A program made the translations under genes and the position numbers. Of a DNA stretch of 64,000 bases, positions 54,317 through 63,507 are shown one piece after another. Source of the DNA: Beijerinckia sp. 28-YEA-48 (GTDB taxonomy: Bacteria > Pseudomonadota > Alphaproteobacteria > Rhizobiales > Beijerinckiaceae). The notes beneath the pieces are model-generated. The model did no database searches and was not told where the DNA came from. It saw nothing but the letters and a program-made list of their open reading frames with translations. Numbering within the stretch: position 1 is the first letter of the stretch; the number at the start of each line of letters is the position of its first letter. Where the stretch lies: NCBI RefSeq assembly GCF_900104955.1, contig NZ_FNSI01000001.1:468001-532000 (forward strand), written 5' to 3'.

Positions 54317-57300
54317 ATGTCGTTGAATACCATTGGAGAAAACGCGACCGCAGTTGCTCGGCGTCAGTGTCATTTAAATAGCTCAAGCTATCTGGTAAAT
54401 AGCTCAAGCTATCTGGCAATGACGCTGGCGATCGGTGCTACCGCGTTTCTTGGTGCTGTGTTGTCGACATCGGCAGAAGCGGCCGATTGGACGGGAGCAA
54501 CCTCTAACGATTGGTTCACGGCCGGAAACTGGAGCACCAGCGCTGTTCCCACATCGAGCATCAATGCCATCATTGATACGACATCGCCAAATCCGACGTC
54601 GGTGGATGGAGCCAACGCAGTCGCGCAAACTCTTGATATTGGTCATGCCTCGGGTGGTGTAGGTTCGCTGACAATTTTGAACGGCGGCACGATCAACAAC
54701 GGTAAGGGCTCGATCGGCGTGAACGCCGGCTCCAGCGGTACTGTGACGGTCGACGGTGTGGGCTCGGCATGGGTCAACAGCGGTATTCTATCTGTCGGGG
54801 ACTTTGGCACCGCGAAACTGGACATCCTCAATGGCGGGGCAATCTCCAGTAATCAGGGCTTTCTTGCTTTTAATGCCGGCTCGAACGCCACGATGACGGT
54901 CGATGGCATCGGCTCGACTTGGACCAACGCGGACTATGTTTATGTCGGCGCCAATGGTGTGGCTTCTCTGACAATTTCGAACGGCGGAAAAGTTCAGAAC
55001 ACGTTTGCCTTAGTCGGTGCAGGGAATGGTTCTGGAACAGTCAACGTCACGGGAACCGGATCGACCTGGACAAATAGTGGCGATCTAACCGTCGGCGCGC
55101 TCAAAACCGGAGCGCTGGTGATTACGAGTGGCGGTACGGTCAGCAGTACCAATGGCGTCCTGGGCAATGTTGCGGGTTCGACCGGCACAGCGACGGTCGA
55201 CGGCGCGGGGTCGATCTGGACCAATAGCGGTAGTCTTATTGTCGGTAACGTCGGTGTGGGTACGCTGACGATCTCGAATGGTGGCAAAGTCAGCAATAGC
55301 TGGGCCCATCTTGGCGGTTCGGCCGGCTCGACCGGCACGGTGTTGGTGGACGGCGCCGGCTCAACCTGGACAAACAGTTCCAACCTGTTCGTTGGCAATC
55401 AGGGCACGGGGACGCTGACCATCTCGAGCGGCGGTGTGGTCAGCAATGCCTCGGGTCTTGTAGGCGCGTTTTCGGGCTCGATCGGAACAGTGACGGTCGA
55501 TGGTGCGGGTTCGGCTTGGGTCAACAGCTCGGACGTGTTCGTCGGTGGTATCGGCAAGGGCACGCTGACGATCTCGAACGGTGGCACGGTCAGCAATGGC
55601 TGGGGCTATGTTGGTGAGGGAGCCGGCTCGACCGGCACAGTGTCGGTGACGGGCGTTGGCTCAGCCTGGGCCAATACTGGAGATATTACTGTCGGCAACA
55701 ATGGTACTGGCACGCTGTTGATTTCTAATGGCGGTATGGTCAGTAACAATTTTGCTATCCTCGGCAACGTTGTGGGCTCTCAGGGGACGGTGGTTGTCAA
55801 TGGCGTCGGCTCAACCTGGGCCACTAGCGCGGATCTTTCCATCGGTTGGAATGGTGTGGGCGCACTGACAATCGAGAATGGCGGTACGGTAAGCAGCGCT
55901 TTTGGTGGTCTAAGTGTGAATATCGGCGCTGTCGGAACAGCTGTCGTCGATGGCGCTGGTTCGACTTGGACTAACACTGGCAATCTCATCGTCGGTGTCC
56001 GCGGGATTGGTATTTTGACGATCGCGAACGGTGGTGTAGTTAGCAACGCCGATGGCATTTTGGGGTACGATCCAGGCGCGACCGGAACGGTCACGGTCGA
56101 GGGATCGAATTCGGTCTGGACGAATAGTGGCAACCTCACTGTTGGTCGCGACGGCGCGGGCACGCTGACGATCGCGAACCGTGGCGTCGTCTCGGCGAGT
56201 GGCGTGGTGCTGATCGCGAGTCAGGCCGGTTCGATCGGCACGCTGAACATTGGTGGTGCGGTCGGAGCACTGGCAACCGCCGCTGGCACTCTGAACGCCG
56301 CCAATCTGGTGTTCGGCTTGGGCACCGGGGCGATCAACTTCAACCATACCGATACCAACTACACCTTCGCTCCGGCGATCAGCGGCGTCGGCACGATCAA
56401 CCAGGTCGCCGGCAACACGGTCCTGACCGCCGATTCCAGCGGCTTTGCTGGCGCAACTACTATCACCGGTGGCCGGCTGGCGGTGAATGGCTCGCTCGCC
56501 AACTCGTTGGTGACGGTTTCTGGCGGCGGCATTCTGGGCGGTAACGGCATCGTTGGCGGCATCGTCGCCAATGCAGGCGGCATCATAGCGCCGGGCAATT
56601 CGATCGGTACGCTGAACGTCAACGGCAATATCTCTCAAGCGGCGGGCTCTACCTATCAGGTCGAATTGACCTCGACCGGGCTCTCCGATCTCGTTAAAGC
56701 GACCGGCACCGTGACGATTGCCAACGGCGCGACGCTTAATGTGATCAAGCTGGACGCCGCGCCCTATGCGCTTGGCACCCACTACACGGTGCTGCAAGCT
56801 GATGGCGGTGTCAGCGGCGCCTATACGCTCACCGGCGACACATCGCTCTCAGCCTTCATCGGCCTGATCGCGAGCTATGATCCGAGCCACGTCTATCTCG
56901 ACGTAGCGCAGACCAAGTCGTTCGCGTCGGCGGGCCTCACGCCCAACCAAGTCGCCACCGGCGGCGGGGCCGACAGTCTTCCGCTTAGCAACCCGCTGTT
57001 CAATGCAATCGTCTGGCTGCCGACGAACGCGGTGGCGCGCTACGCCTTTGACCAACTCTCAGGCGAGATCCATGCCTCGGCACGGACCGCGCTGATCGAG
57101 GATAGCCGCTTCGTCCGCAATGCGGCGAACGACCGACTGCGCGCCGCCTTCGACAGCGCTGGGAGCTCGACAGCCACGGTGGTGACCTATGATGCTCATG
57201 GCCGTCCGCGTGCGACCGCCGCTAACACCGACCGCTTCGCCTTCTGGGGGCAGGGTTTCGGCTCCTGGGGACGCACCAATGGTGACGGCAATGCGGCGCG

Positions 57301-58057
57301 GATCGAGCGTTCGACCGGCGGCTTCCTGATCGGCGCGGATGGCCAGCTGCCAGACACTTGGCGCATTGGTGTTCTGGGTGGCTACAGCCGCACAACGTTC
57401 AACGTGAAGGACCGCCATTCGTCGGGGGCGAGCGACAACTATCATCTCGGCCTCTATGGCGGTACCCAGTGGGGCGATTTCGCCTTGCGCACGGGCATGG
57501 CCTACACTTGGCACGACATTTCGACGTCGCGGAGCGTGATATTTCCAGGCTTTGTCGACAGCCTGAAGGGTAACTACAATGCTGGCACGACGCAGATCTT
57601 TGGAGAGCTCGGCTATGGTATCCGTGCCGGCAGCTTCGCCTTCGAGCCCTTCGCCAACCTCGCCTATGTGAACCTGCATACCAATAGCTTCCGGGAGACG
57701 GGCAAAGCGGCAGCGCTGACTGGGGCTGGGGCATCTACAAGCACCACCTTCACCACGCTCGGCCTGCGCGCTACAACCAGCTTCACGCTGGGCGGCACCA
57801 CCGCGGCGCTCAGAGGGATGCTGGGCTGGCGTCACGCTTTCGGTGGCACTGTTCCGCTCACGACAATGGCCCTTGCCGGAAGTGGCAGCGCCTTCACCAT
57901 TGGTGGCGTGCCGATTACCCGTGATGCTGCGGTGATGGAAGCCGGCCTCGACTTCGCGCTCTCTCCCAACGCCATCCTCGGTGTGTCCTATGGCGGCCAG
58001 TTCGGCTCGGGCCTCTCTGTCCAGTCCGTCAAGGCCAACTTCAATCTGAAATTCTGA
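54317..58057 (+). CDS. Autotransporter (type Va) with T5SS/PEP-CTERM-type repeats
   Basis: A 1246-residue surface protein. Residues 1-55 form a long signal peptide (MTLAIGATAFLGAVLSTSAEA core). A passenger of beta-helix type follows: residues ~113-650 are about eleven repeats of 49-50 residues (GTLTISNGG, then GSTGTVTVDGAGSTW, then NLTVG). Then comes a Gly-rich stem (SGGGILGGNGIVGGIVANAG, IIAPGNSIGTL) shared with AIDA-like adhesins. Residues ~973-1246 are the C-terminal barrel (FAFWGQGFGSWGRTNGDGN ... KANFNLKF, terminal Phe). Probable adhesin or surface-layer role, inferred from family. ATG at 54317 chosen with GGGG 8 nt before; ends at a strong terminator. Confidence 0.93.
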   Translation: MSLNTIGENATAVARRQCHLNSSSYLVNSSSYLAMTLAIGATAFLGAVLSTSAEAADWTGATSNDWFTAGNWSTSAVPTSSINAIIDTTSPNPTSVDGANAVAQTLDIGHASGGVGSLTILNGGTINNGKGSIGVNAGSSGTVTVDGVGSAWVNSGILSVGDFGTAKLDILNGGAISSNQGFLAFNAGSNATMTVDGIGSTWTNADYVYVGANGVASLTISNGGKVQNTFALVGAGNGSGTVNVTGTGSTWTNSGDLTVGALKTGALVITSGGTVSSTNGVLGNVAGSTGTATVDGAGSIWTNSGSLIVGNVGVGTLTISNGGKVSNSWAHLGGSAGSTGTVLVDGAGSTWTNSSNLFVGNQGTGTLTISSGGVVSNASGLVGAFSGSIGTVTVDGAGSAWVNSSDVFVGGIGKGTLTISNGGTVSNGWGYVGEGAGSTGTVSVTGVGSAWANTGDITVGNNGTGTLLISNGGMVSNNFAILGNVVGSQGTVVVNGVGSTWATSADLSIGWNGVGALTIENGGTVSSAFGGLSVNIGAVGTAVVDGAGSTWTNTGNLIVGVRGIGILTIANGGVVSNADGILGYDPGATGTVTVEGSNSVWTNSGNLTVGRDGAGTLTIANRGVVSASGVVLIASQAGSIGTLNIGGAVGALATAAGTLNAANLVFGLGTGAINFNHTDTNYTFAPAISGVGTINQVAGNTVLTADSSGFAGATTITGGRLAVNGSLANSLVTVSGGGILGGNGIVGGIVANAGGIIAPGNSIGTLNVNGNISQAAGSTYQVELTSTGLSDLVKATGTVTIANGATLNVIKLDAAPYALGTHYTVLQADGGVSGAYTLTGDTSLSAFIGLIASYDPSHVYLDVAQTKSFASAGLTPNQVATGGGADSLPLSNPLFNAIVWLPTNAVARYAFDQLSGEIHASARTALIEDSRFVRNAANDRLRAAFDSAGSSTATVVTYDAHGRPRATAANTDRFAFWGQGFGSWGRTNGDGNAARIERSTGGFLIGADGQLPDTWRIGVLGGYSRTTFNVKDRHSSGASDNYHLGLYGGTQWGDFALRTGMAYTWHDISTSRSVIFPGFVDSLKGNYNAGTTQIFGELGYGIRAGSFAFEPFANLAYVNLHTNSFRETGKAAALTGAGASTSTTFTTLGLRATTSFTLGGTTAALRGMLGWRHAFGGTVPLTTMALAGSGSAFTIGGVPITRDAAVMEAGLDFALSPNAILGVSYGGQFGSGLSVQSVKANFNLKF
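54375..54416 (+). repeat. Perfect 21-bp tandem duplication in the autotransporter signal region
   Basis: The 21-bp unit TAAATAGCTCAAGCTATCTGG at 54375-54395 is repeated exactly at 54396-54416. In frame it duplicates seven residues (NSSSYLV then NSSSYLA) just before the hydrophobic core. Each unit holds a small TAGC-TCAA-GCTA hairpin. Confidence 0.85.
54653..56270 (+). repeat. Eleven ~150-bp coding repeats in the autotransporter passenger
   Basis: Ten full units and a partial eleventh, each 49-50 codons, with the pattern GxGTLTISNGGxVSN, then about ten variable residues, then AGSTGTVTVDGAGSTWTNSGNLxVG. Units differ at many positions, so this is an old expansion and not a recent perfect array. 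Confidence 0.9.
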
Positions 58058-58077
58058 GGGAGTCGCGGCGTTAACGA

Positions 58078-58116
58078 AAAGGTCCATCTCGCATTCTCGA
58101 GATGGACCTTTATCTT
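58078..58116 (+). terminator. Rho-independent terminator of the autotransporter gene
   Basis: A 14-bp perfect stem (AAAGGTCCATCTCG / CGAGATGGACCTTT, loop CATTCT) 20 nt after the stop, followed by ATCTTCTT. The flanking A and T runs let it act in both directions. Confidence 0.9.
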
Positions 58117-58169
58117 CTTGAAAAGACCGCTGCACAGTGGTCATTCGCCTCGGCGATGATGGCTATGCT

Positions 58170-59075
58170 TTATATATTGAGCTGATAGCTGTGGGGAACC
58201 CAGACATGCCCGCTTCCCCTTCGCTCGATCAATCCGATGCCGGGGAAGGGCATGTGATAGCCAAAGACGAAAAGCTCGTCCGCCGCCGCCATGTTGAGCA
58301 GTCTGCCGCGCGTTGTGGCGGCTTTCTCTTTGTCATCGTCGACATCAAGATAAAGATCGGGCCGTTGGATTGATATGGCGTAGTGGCCGCAGGTGTCGGC
58401 CCAATTGAGAAGGCGTTTTCCGCCGCTTTCTATCAAATAGGCCATCATGCCGGCAGAGTGACCGGATGCATCCACAGCGCGGATACCGCTCACGACGTCC
58501 TCGCCCGGGGATATGAAGCTCGTTTTTTCGGCCAATGGGCCGACGATTTTCATAAAGAGTTCCCGGTTGAATTTGCGGGCATCGCTGACATTCTCGCCGC
58601 GCTTCCAAAAATCATATTCGGCGGCGCCGACAACGTAGGATGCCTTTGGGAAGGTTGGCTGTCCGTCCTGCATCAGGCCACCGATATGATCGAAATGGCC
58701 ATGGGTGATCACGACGACATCGACGTCTTCAGGGGCGTATCCGATCTTGCGCATTCTCTCGACAAGGGCTCCTGCGGGTAACCGGCCGCGGAGTGGCTCA
58801 TAATCGCGGGATAAGGTGCCGCTGCCCGTATCGAACAGGATCACCTGCTTGCCTGTGTCCACGACCATCGGGGTGAAGGGATGCTCATACCGATCCGGAT
58901 CGATGTGATTGAGCTTTGCCAATGCTTGCACGGTTTCGGAGGCATCTTGGCCTGAGTAGCTCAGGCCAAGCCCTTTCCGAATGACCGTACCGTCGAGAAA
59001 AATTGTGATTTTGAGTTCTCCAAAGGAGAACTGATAGCGATTGGGTCTGGTGTCATCTGTGGTTGATGCTGACAT
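58170..59075 (-). CDS. MBL-fold metallo-hydrolase, lactonase-like
   Basis: A 301-residue metallo-beta-lactamase-fold enzyme with the di-metal motif THGHFDHIGG (HxHxDH), VDASGHSAGMMAYLI supplying the next His, and GYHMPFPGIG near the end with the last His. The pattern, with VVDTGKQVILFDTGSGTL, resembles AHL-lactonase and related ring-opening hydrolases. No signal peptide from ATG 59075 (MSASTTDDT); the frame to 59294 is open but overlaps the transporter. Last gene of the transporter unit on this strand (58-bp gap), hence a likely catabolic partner. Confidence 0.88.
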   Translation of the reverse strand: MSASTTDDTRPNRYQFSFGELKITIFLDGTVIRKGLGLSYSGQDASETVQALAKLNHIDPDRYEHPFTPMVVDTGKQVILFDTGSGTLSRDYEPLRGRLPAGALVERMRKIGYAPEDVDVVVITHGHFDHIGGLMQDGQPTFPKASYVVGAAEYDFWKRGENVSDARKFNRELFMKIVGPLAEKTSFISPGEDVVSGIRAVDASGHSAGMMAYLIESGGKRLLNWADTCGHYAISIQRPDLYLDVDDDKEKAATTRGRLLNMAAADELFVFGYHMPFPGIGLIERRGSGHVWVPHSYQLNI

Positions 59076-59133
59076 CCGATGGGTTCCGTTTTCCACTTGT
59101 TGTTTGCTGTGTGACCGGCGGCTCAGTCGATTA

Positions 59134-60465
59134 TTATTGATCGGCTTTCCTAGAGAAAACCAGGAAGATTGCGAGCGACAGTGCTGCGAGCAGGGGAGCA
59201 GCGGAGCTGATCTGGAACAATTGTGCCGGGGAAAAGCCCGCTGCAACCAGAGAACCGCCCACAAGCGGGCCAATGAGTGATCCGCTTCGTCCAACGACCT
59301 GCGACCAACCGATGCCGGTGCCGCGAATGGCGGTTGGATAGTAGCCGGCGATCACTCCCTGCAGCGAGAGTTGAACACCGATGACCAGGAAGCCGCTTAG
59401 GAAAACTGTAGCCATGATCGCGCCAAAAGTCGGTCCGACCAAGCCGATCGAGGCCACGGCAATCGCGCCCAGGAAATAAACCGCGATCAATATGATCAGC
59501 CCTTGTTTTCTGTTGCGGTCGATAAGCCAGCTGCAGGCGATGCTGCCGAAAATGCCGGCCAGGTTGAAAATCACCGTGCCGAGCAAAGCATTTTGTAAGG
59601 ACAGCCCCGAAGCGCGCAGAAGCAGGGGAATCCAGTTTAGAAAGAGGTAGACGAGGAGCAGGCTCATGAACAACGCCAGGCACAAGAAGATGCTTCCCAG
59701 GGCTAAACCATTCTGAAAAATGGCGGATATTTTTGCTTCCGAGAGTTTCTCGTTGCGAACGGTATAGGTATCGTCCGCGCTATAGGTGCCCTGCGGATTG
59801 ATCCTGCGGACGATCGCCGCGATGGTTGAATTGTTCTTGGGCGACAAGCTCAGGAATTTCACGGATTCGGGAAGCTTCCAAAGGATCAGCGGCGCCAGGA
59901 TCAGTGGCAGGAGGCCGCCCAACACGAACACGGCATGCCAGCTTAAGGCCGAGATCAGCGGAATGCTGACAAGGCCACCGAGCACTGCTCCGAGCGCAAA
60001 CCCAGCCCACGTGACTGAAATGAGAGTCGCGCGTCTCTTCTCAGGCGCATATTCCGACACCATCGCAACGACATTGGGTATGGCGCCGCCGAGGCCCAGC
60101 CCGCAAATGAACCGGAAGATCACAAAAGTATCCGCGGTCGTGGCGAAGGCGGTCGCCAGGTTGAAGATACCGAACCATGCGACACAGGCCGCCAGGATAT
60201 TCCGACGTCCCAGCCTGTCCGATATGTACCCCAACAAAAAGGCGCCGATAATGGCGCCGAGCAGGACTGAGGAAAACATCGCGCCCAAGGTTCCGGGGCT
60301 CAGCTTCCATTCGGCCATCAATGTGGGAGCGACGAAAGCCGCGGCTTGCGTATCGAAGCCGTCAAGCATCATCACCAAAAAGCAGATTGCAAATATTCCG
60401 CCGCGAAAGCCATTGATGGGCGTATTATTGATGATCTCTCCAACATCTCGCACGTTACCGGTCAT
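59134..60465 (-). CDS. MFS transporter, aromatic acid:H+ symporter (AAHS) type
   Basis: A 443-residue twelve-helix transporter. AAHS hallmarks: LVMMLDGFDTQAAAF in helix 1 with its Asp, SSVLLGAIIGAFLLGYISDRLGRRN, and GLGLGGAIPNVVAMVSEYAPEKRRAT in helix 4. The family takes up benzoate-type or related carboxylates (PcaK, BenK). An excellent ribosome site (GGAGGGG) precedes ATG 60465. Adjacent hydrolase, NTF2-like and ligase genes make a catabolic uptake role likely; the substrate is not evident. Confidence 0.93.
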   Translation of the reverse strand: MTGNVRDVGEIINNTPINGFRGGIFAICFLVMMLDGFDTQAAAFVAPTLMAEWKLSPGTLGAMFSSVLLGAIIGAFLLGYISDRLGRRNILAACVAWFGIFNLATAFATTADTFVIFRFICGLGLGGAIPNVVAMVSEYAPEKRRATLISVTWAGFALGAVLGGLVSIPLISALSWHAVFVLGGLLPLILAPLILWKLPESVKFLSLSPKNNSTIAAIVRRINPQGTYSADDTYTVRNEKLSEAKISAIFQNGLALGSIFLCLALFMSLLLVYLFLNWIPLLLRASGLSLQNALLGTVIFNLAGIFGSIACSWLIDRNRKQGLIILIAVYFLGAIAVASIGLVGPTFGAIMATVFLSGFLVIGVQLSLQGVIAGYYPTAIRGTGIGWSQVVGRSGSLIGPLVGGSLVAAGFSPAQLFQISSAAPLLAALSLAIFLVFSRKADQ

Positions 60466-60570
60466 GTTACCCCTCCAGTTATCATTATGAACGTGTTGCG
60501 ATAGAGCGCGACACCAATTGATTTCTTGTCGTTGCAGAAGCGTCGGTCGCCGAGCAGTTGTTTGCTAGAT

Positions 60571-61059
60571 TCAAGGCCGATCATTCATGGCGTCTTGTGG
60601 AAAAGCTGGGACGAAGCCAGGTGCAAGTGGCAGGTTCATCGCGTATAGGCGTTCATAGACGTGCTCCGCGAAGCGCCAGCGCCCGTCGTGACCGCGACGG
60701 CAAAGCGCGCGCAGATTGCCGACCCACATCTGTACCTCGGTCTCGCTGACCCGTGGTTCGAAGATATAGTTTGTCAGTACGGCGCGAAGGCTTACTTCAT
60801 CTTCATTAGCTGCTGTCCGTTCGACATTGGACCAAAGGTGGCGGGCGATCCGGCGTGGGTCGGCCAATCTGGTTTCATAGAACGCTAGAATCGCGGGCCG
60901 ACCTCGCAGCTCCGGCGCGCCTAGCCGGAACACGCCGTCTTCGGTGAACAGTTCTGCGATGGTGTGTGGCTGACGCCAGTCCACTGCGTCGGCGAACCGG
61001 TACAACACCAGTTGCGCAGCTTCGGCCCCGCCAATGGGTGCGATGCTATCGACGGCCAT
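60571..61059 (-). CDS. NTF2-like (SnoaL/ring-hydroxylase beta-like) protein
   Basis: A 162-residue cone-fold protein: VLYRFADAVDWRQPHTIAELFTEDGVF, GRPAILAFYETRL, RRIARHLWSNVE and GRWRFAEHVYERLYAM. The subfamily holds isomerases, hydratases and small subunits of ring-hydroxylating dioxygenases; no partner large subunit is seen. ATG 61059 overlaps the end of the LVIVD gene by 14 bp, so translation is probably coupled. Confidence 0.85.
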   Translation of the reverse strand: MAVDSIAPIGGAEAAQLVLYRFADAVDWRQPHTIAELFTEDGVFRLGAPELRGRPAILAFYETRLADPRRIARHLWSNVERTAANEDEVSLRAVLTNYIFEPRVSETEVQMWVGNLRALCRRGHDGRWRFAEHVYERLYAMNLPLAPGFVPAFPQDAMNDRP

Positions 61060-62425
61060 CGGAGACCGCGGACTTTGATGCAGGAGGTGTGCGGCCGGTG
61101 TAGCGAAGAACCCAGATGCCTTTCTTGCTGCCATCGCTGACGAAGGCATTGCCGCGCGTATCGACGACAACATCTTCAAGGCCGCGATCACCGGTTTCCC
61201 AAGCGCCGACGAAAGGCAGGAACCAGCCGGCTTCGCGCGGCTCGTAAGGGTTGCTCACGTCATAGACCCGCACGCCGGCAGTAAAGTAGGTCATGTAAAT
61301 AAGTGGCCCAGGCGTTTGCAGGGCGGGGGCGTGGATTTCTCCGTTGACATTGTGTGGGCCGAAGCGGCCGCCTTTGTCACAGAAGCTGCGATAGGGCGCG
61401 CCTTTCGGCGGCACAGGACGGGGATAATAGGAGACCAGCCGAGGATGGCTGGGGTCGTTGTTGTCGACGATCGCCGCGAAATGCGCGTTTTCTTTATCGC
61501 ACCCTTGTTTCGACGGCTCGGTGTTGACATGAACCATGCCGCCTGGAAGCGGAATGCCGGTGTGCAGAGCCTGGGCGCCAACCTGGGCCAATGGCGAGAA
61601 ATCCAGTTTGCCGATGAGCTTGGGCTGGCTGGGATCACTAATGTCAAGATTGACGAGCGACGGTGTGTAAGCCGTCGTCAGACGTTTGCCGTCAGGGCTT
61701 ATCGTTGCGGGCCCATGATAGCCGTTGGGGGGAGCGCGATCAGGCTCGCCGTCTTTCTGACCTGGTTGCCACCAATGCCCGACCTCGACCGGCTTGCGTG
61801 GATCCGACACGTCGAGAATTGTCAGTGTGGCCTGGCCTTTGTAGCCAGGAATCCATGCCGACATGTAAGCATAACGCCCGCCGGGATAAACATTGCGATG
61901 GGAGGCCCAGCCTTCTCGTTCCCAGCTCGATAGCCGCGTCGGCTGACGTGGATCGCTGATGTCGAAGAACGTGGCGAGGCTGCGGGTTTCATTGGGAACG
62001 CCAGCGAAGGCGTTTTCCTGCGGCGAGTTCCGCGCATAGGGCACTTGCTGCGCGATGATCAGGAGATTGTCGTGCAGTGTCAGCTGGCCGTTGCTGCCGG
62101 GGACTTGAACGGCGGTGACGCGAACGGGCTTGGCAGGATCGGTGACGTCGATGACTTCGAAGCCACCGCCGTCGCGACCGCCGGTGGCCGCGAACAGGTA
62201 CCAGCGATCGTCGACGCGCTTCATGCTCATCTTGAAAGCGCGAGTGCTGTTGGGGGCCGCCTGGATATAGGCGAGTGGCTGCATGTTGCTGGCCTGCCAA
62301 CCGGCCGGAAGCGCGTTCGTCGCGCGGGACTTGGTGAGTGGCGCGGCATTGAGATTGAACGAACTGCCCATAGACACCGCAGCCATCAGCACCGCAGCGA
62401 AGCAAATCTTGGTCTTGTTCCCCAC
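61046..62425 (-). CDS. Exported LVIVD-repeat beta-propeller protein
   Basis: A 459-residue protein with a signal peptide (ICFAAVLMAAVSMGSSFNLNA) and repeated LVIVD-type units: FEVIDVTDPAKPVRV, ATFFDISDPRQPTRL, LTILDVSDPRKPVEV, LVNLDISDPSQPKLI, IVDNNDPSHPRLV, VRVYDVSNPYEPREA. These build a beta-propeller with metal- or ligand-binding loops; function is unknown. A GTG start (62425) with GGGAGGG about 13 nt upstream. First gene of the operon with the NTF2-like protein. Confidence 0.9.
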   Translation of the reverse strand: MGNKTKICFAAVLMAAVSMGSSFNLNAAPLTKSRATNALPAGWQASNMQPLAYIQAAPNSTRAFKMSMKRVDDRWYLFAATGGRDGGGFEVIDVTDPAKPVRVTAVQVPGSNGQLTLHDNLLIIAQQVPYARNSPQENAFAGVPNETRSLATFFDISDPRQPTRLSSWEREGWASHRNVYPGGRYAYMSAWIPGYKGQATLTILDVSDPRKPVEVGHWWQPGQKDGEPDRAPPNGYHGPATISPDGKRLTTAYTPSLVNLDISDPSQPKLIGKLDFSPLAQVGAQALHTGIPLPGGMVHVNTEPSKQGCDKENAHFAAIVDNNDPSHPRLVSYYPRPVPPKGAPYRSFCDKGGRFGPHNVNGEIHAPALQTPGPLIYMTYFTAGVRVYDVSNPYEPREAGWFLPFVGAWETGDRGLEDVVVDTRGNAFVSDGSKKGIWVLRYTGRTPPASKSAVSDGRR

Positions 62426-62622
62426 TTGTCGCCCTCCCAGGCCCGTATTGATACTAGATAACTGGTGTCTCGATCGTGAGGCTATTTCTATGGAATATTT
62501 GGCGCCATGGCAAGATATCAGATAACTGTTGATTTGCGGGCTGCGTGGGATATCTGAATGTCCGCTGCGCGGGATCAGGGTTTCCGCGCTCGTCAGAAAC
62601 CATCGATCTTCAGAGGCGTCCT

Positions 62623-63507
62623 ATGTCGTCCGCCCACGTCCTCCGCAGCCTTCTGTTTGCTCCAGGCAATCGGCCTGAATTATTCGCCAAGGCCACTGCC
62701 AGCCCCGCCGACGCGGTGATTTTGGACATGGAGGATTCCGTGCCGCCGGCCCAGAAGGCGCTGGCGCGGGACCATGTTGCCGCCGAACTCGCCGCGCGAA
62801 CTGATCGATTGACCTTCATCCGCATCAATCATCCCGATCGAGGAGAACTCGCGGCTGATCTTTCGGTGCTCGCCGGTCATGAGAATCAGGCTCTCATGAT
62901 TCCGAAAATCTCGGAGCCTTCGCAGTTGGAGGAGATCGACCGGCAGCTCGCCGCGTTCGAGGCACGGGCCGGGTTAGCCCGCGATGTCTTGAGCATGATG
63001 CCGGTCGTTGAAACAGCACTTGGCGTGCGCAATCTATTCGACATTCTAAGCCGCTTTCCTCGCGTGCGCGGTGCAGGGCTTGCCAGCGCTGAGCAAGGCG
63101 ATCTGATGGTCGAGCTCGCAGGTCAATGGACTCCGACCGGCGAAGCCATGAGCTACGCCCGAGGCAAGTTCGTTTGCGATGGGCGCGCCGCGTGTGCCCG
63201 ATGGTTGATTGATGGCGCCTTCATGAATCTAGCTGATGACGCGGCCCTTGAAACGGAGACACGGCTCGGGCGCGTCATGGGATTCAACGGCAAAATCGCT
63301 ATCCATCCCCGCCAGCTTGCGACCATCAATCGTGTCTTTTCGCCAACGGTGGATGAGGTAGAGCGCGCCAAGGCGGTTATTGCTGCGTTTCGCGAAGCCG
63401 AGGCCGGCGGTCGCGCCGCGGTGAAAGTCCGGGGCATGATGGTCGACTACGCCAACGTCCGTTGGGCAGAGCAGGTGCTTGCCCTCATCGATGTCCGTAT
63501 CGACTAA
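62623..63507 (+). CDS. CoA ester lyase, CitE/HpcH-HpaI family
   Basis: A 294-residue TIM-barrel lyase. SLLFAPGNRPELF, ILDMEDSVPPAQK (metal site), MIPKISEPSQ, MMPVVETALGV and GFNGKIAIHPRQLATIN are family blocks. The stand-alone CitE-like branch cleaves or forms 3-hydroxyacyl-CoA compounds such as malyl- or citramalyl-CoA. ATG at 62623 with AGAGG upstream. Its stop overlaps the convergent acyl-CoA ligase stop by 4 bp. With the ligase it suggests a CoA-dependent breakdown route. Confidence 0.92.
   Translation: MSSAHVLRSLLFAPGNRPELFAKATASPADAVILDMEDSVPPAQKALARDHVAAELAARTDRLTFIRINHPDRGELAADLSVLAGHENQALMIPKISEPSQLEEIDRQLAAFEARAGLARDVLSMMPVVETALGVRNLFDILSRFPRVRGAGLASAEQGDLMVELAGQWTPTGEAMSYARGKFVCDGRAACARWLIDGAFMNLADDAALETETRLGRVMGFNGKIAIHPRQLATINRVFSPTVDEVERAKAVIAAFREAEAGGRAAVKVRGMMVDYANVRWAEQVLALIDVRID

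Noticed and set aside
54653-56270. CRISPR-like array
   Set aside because: The 150-bp periodicity is coding, the units are diverged, and there are no short identical repeats with unique spacers or cas genes.
55910-56797. 295-codon minus-strand frame in the autotransporter
   Set aside because: Arises from the periodic codons of the repeats; no recognisable protein.
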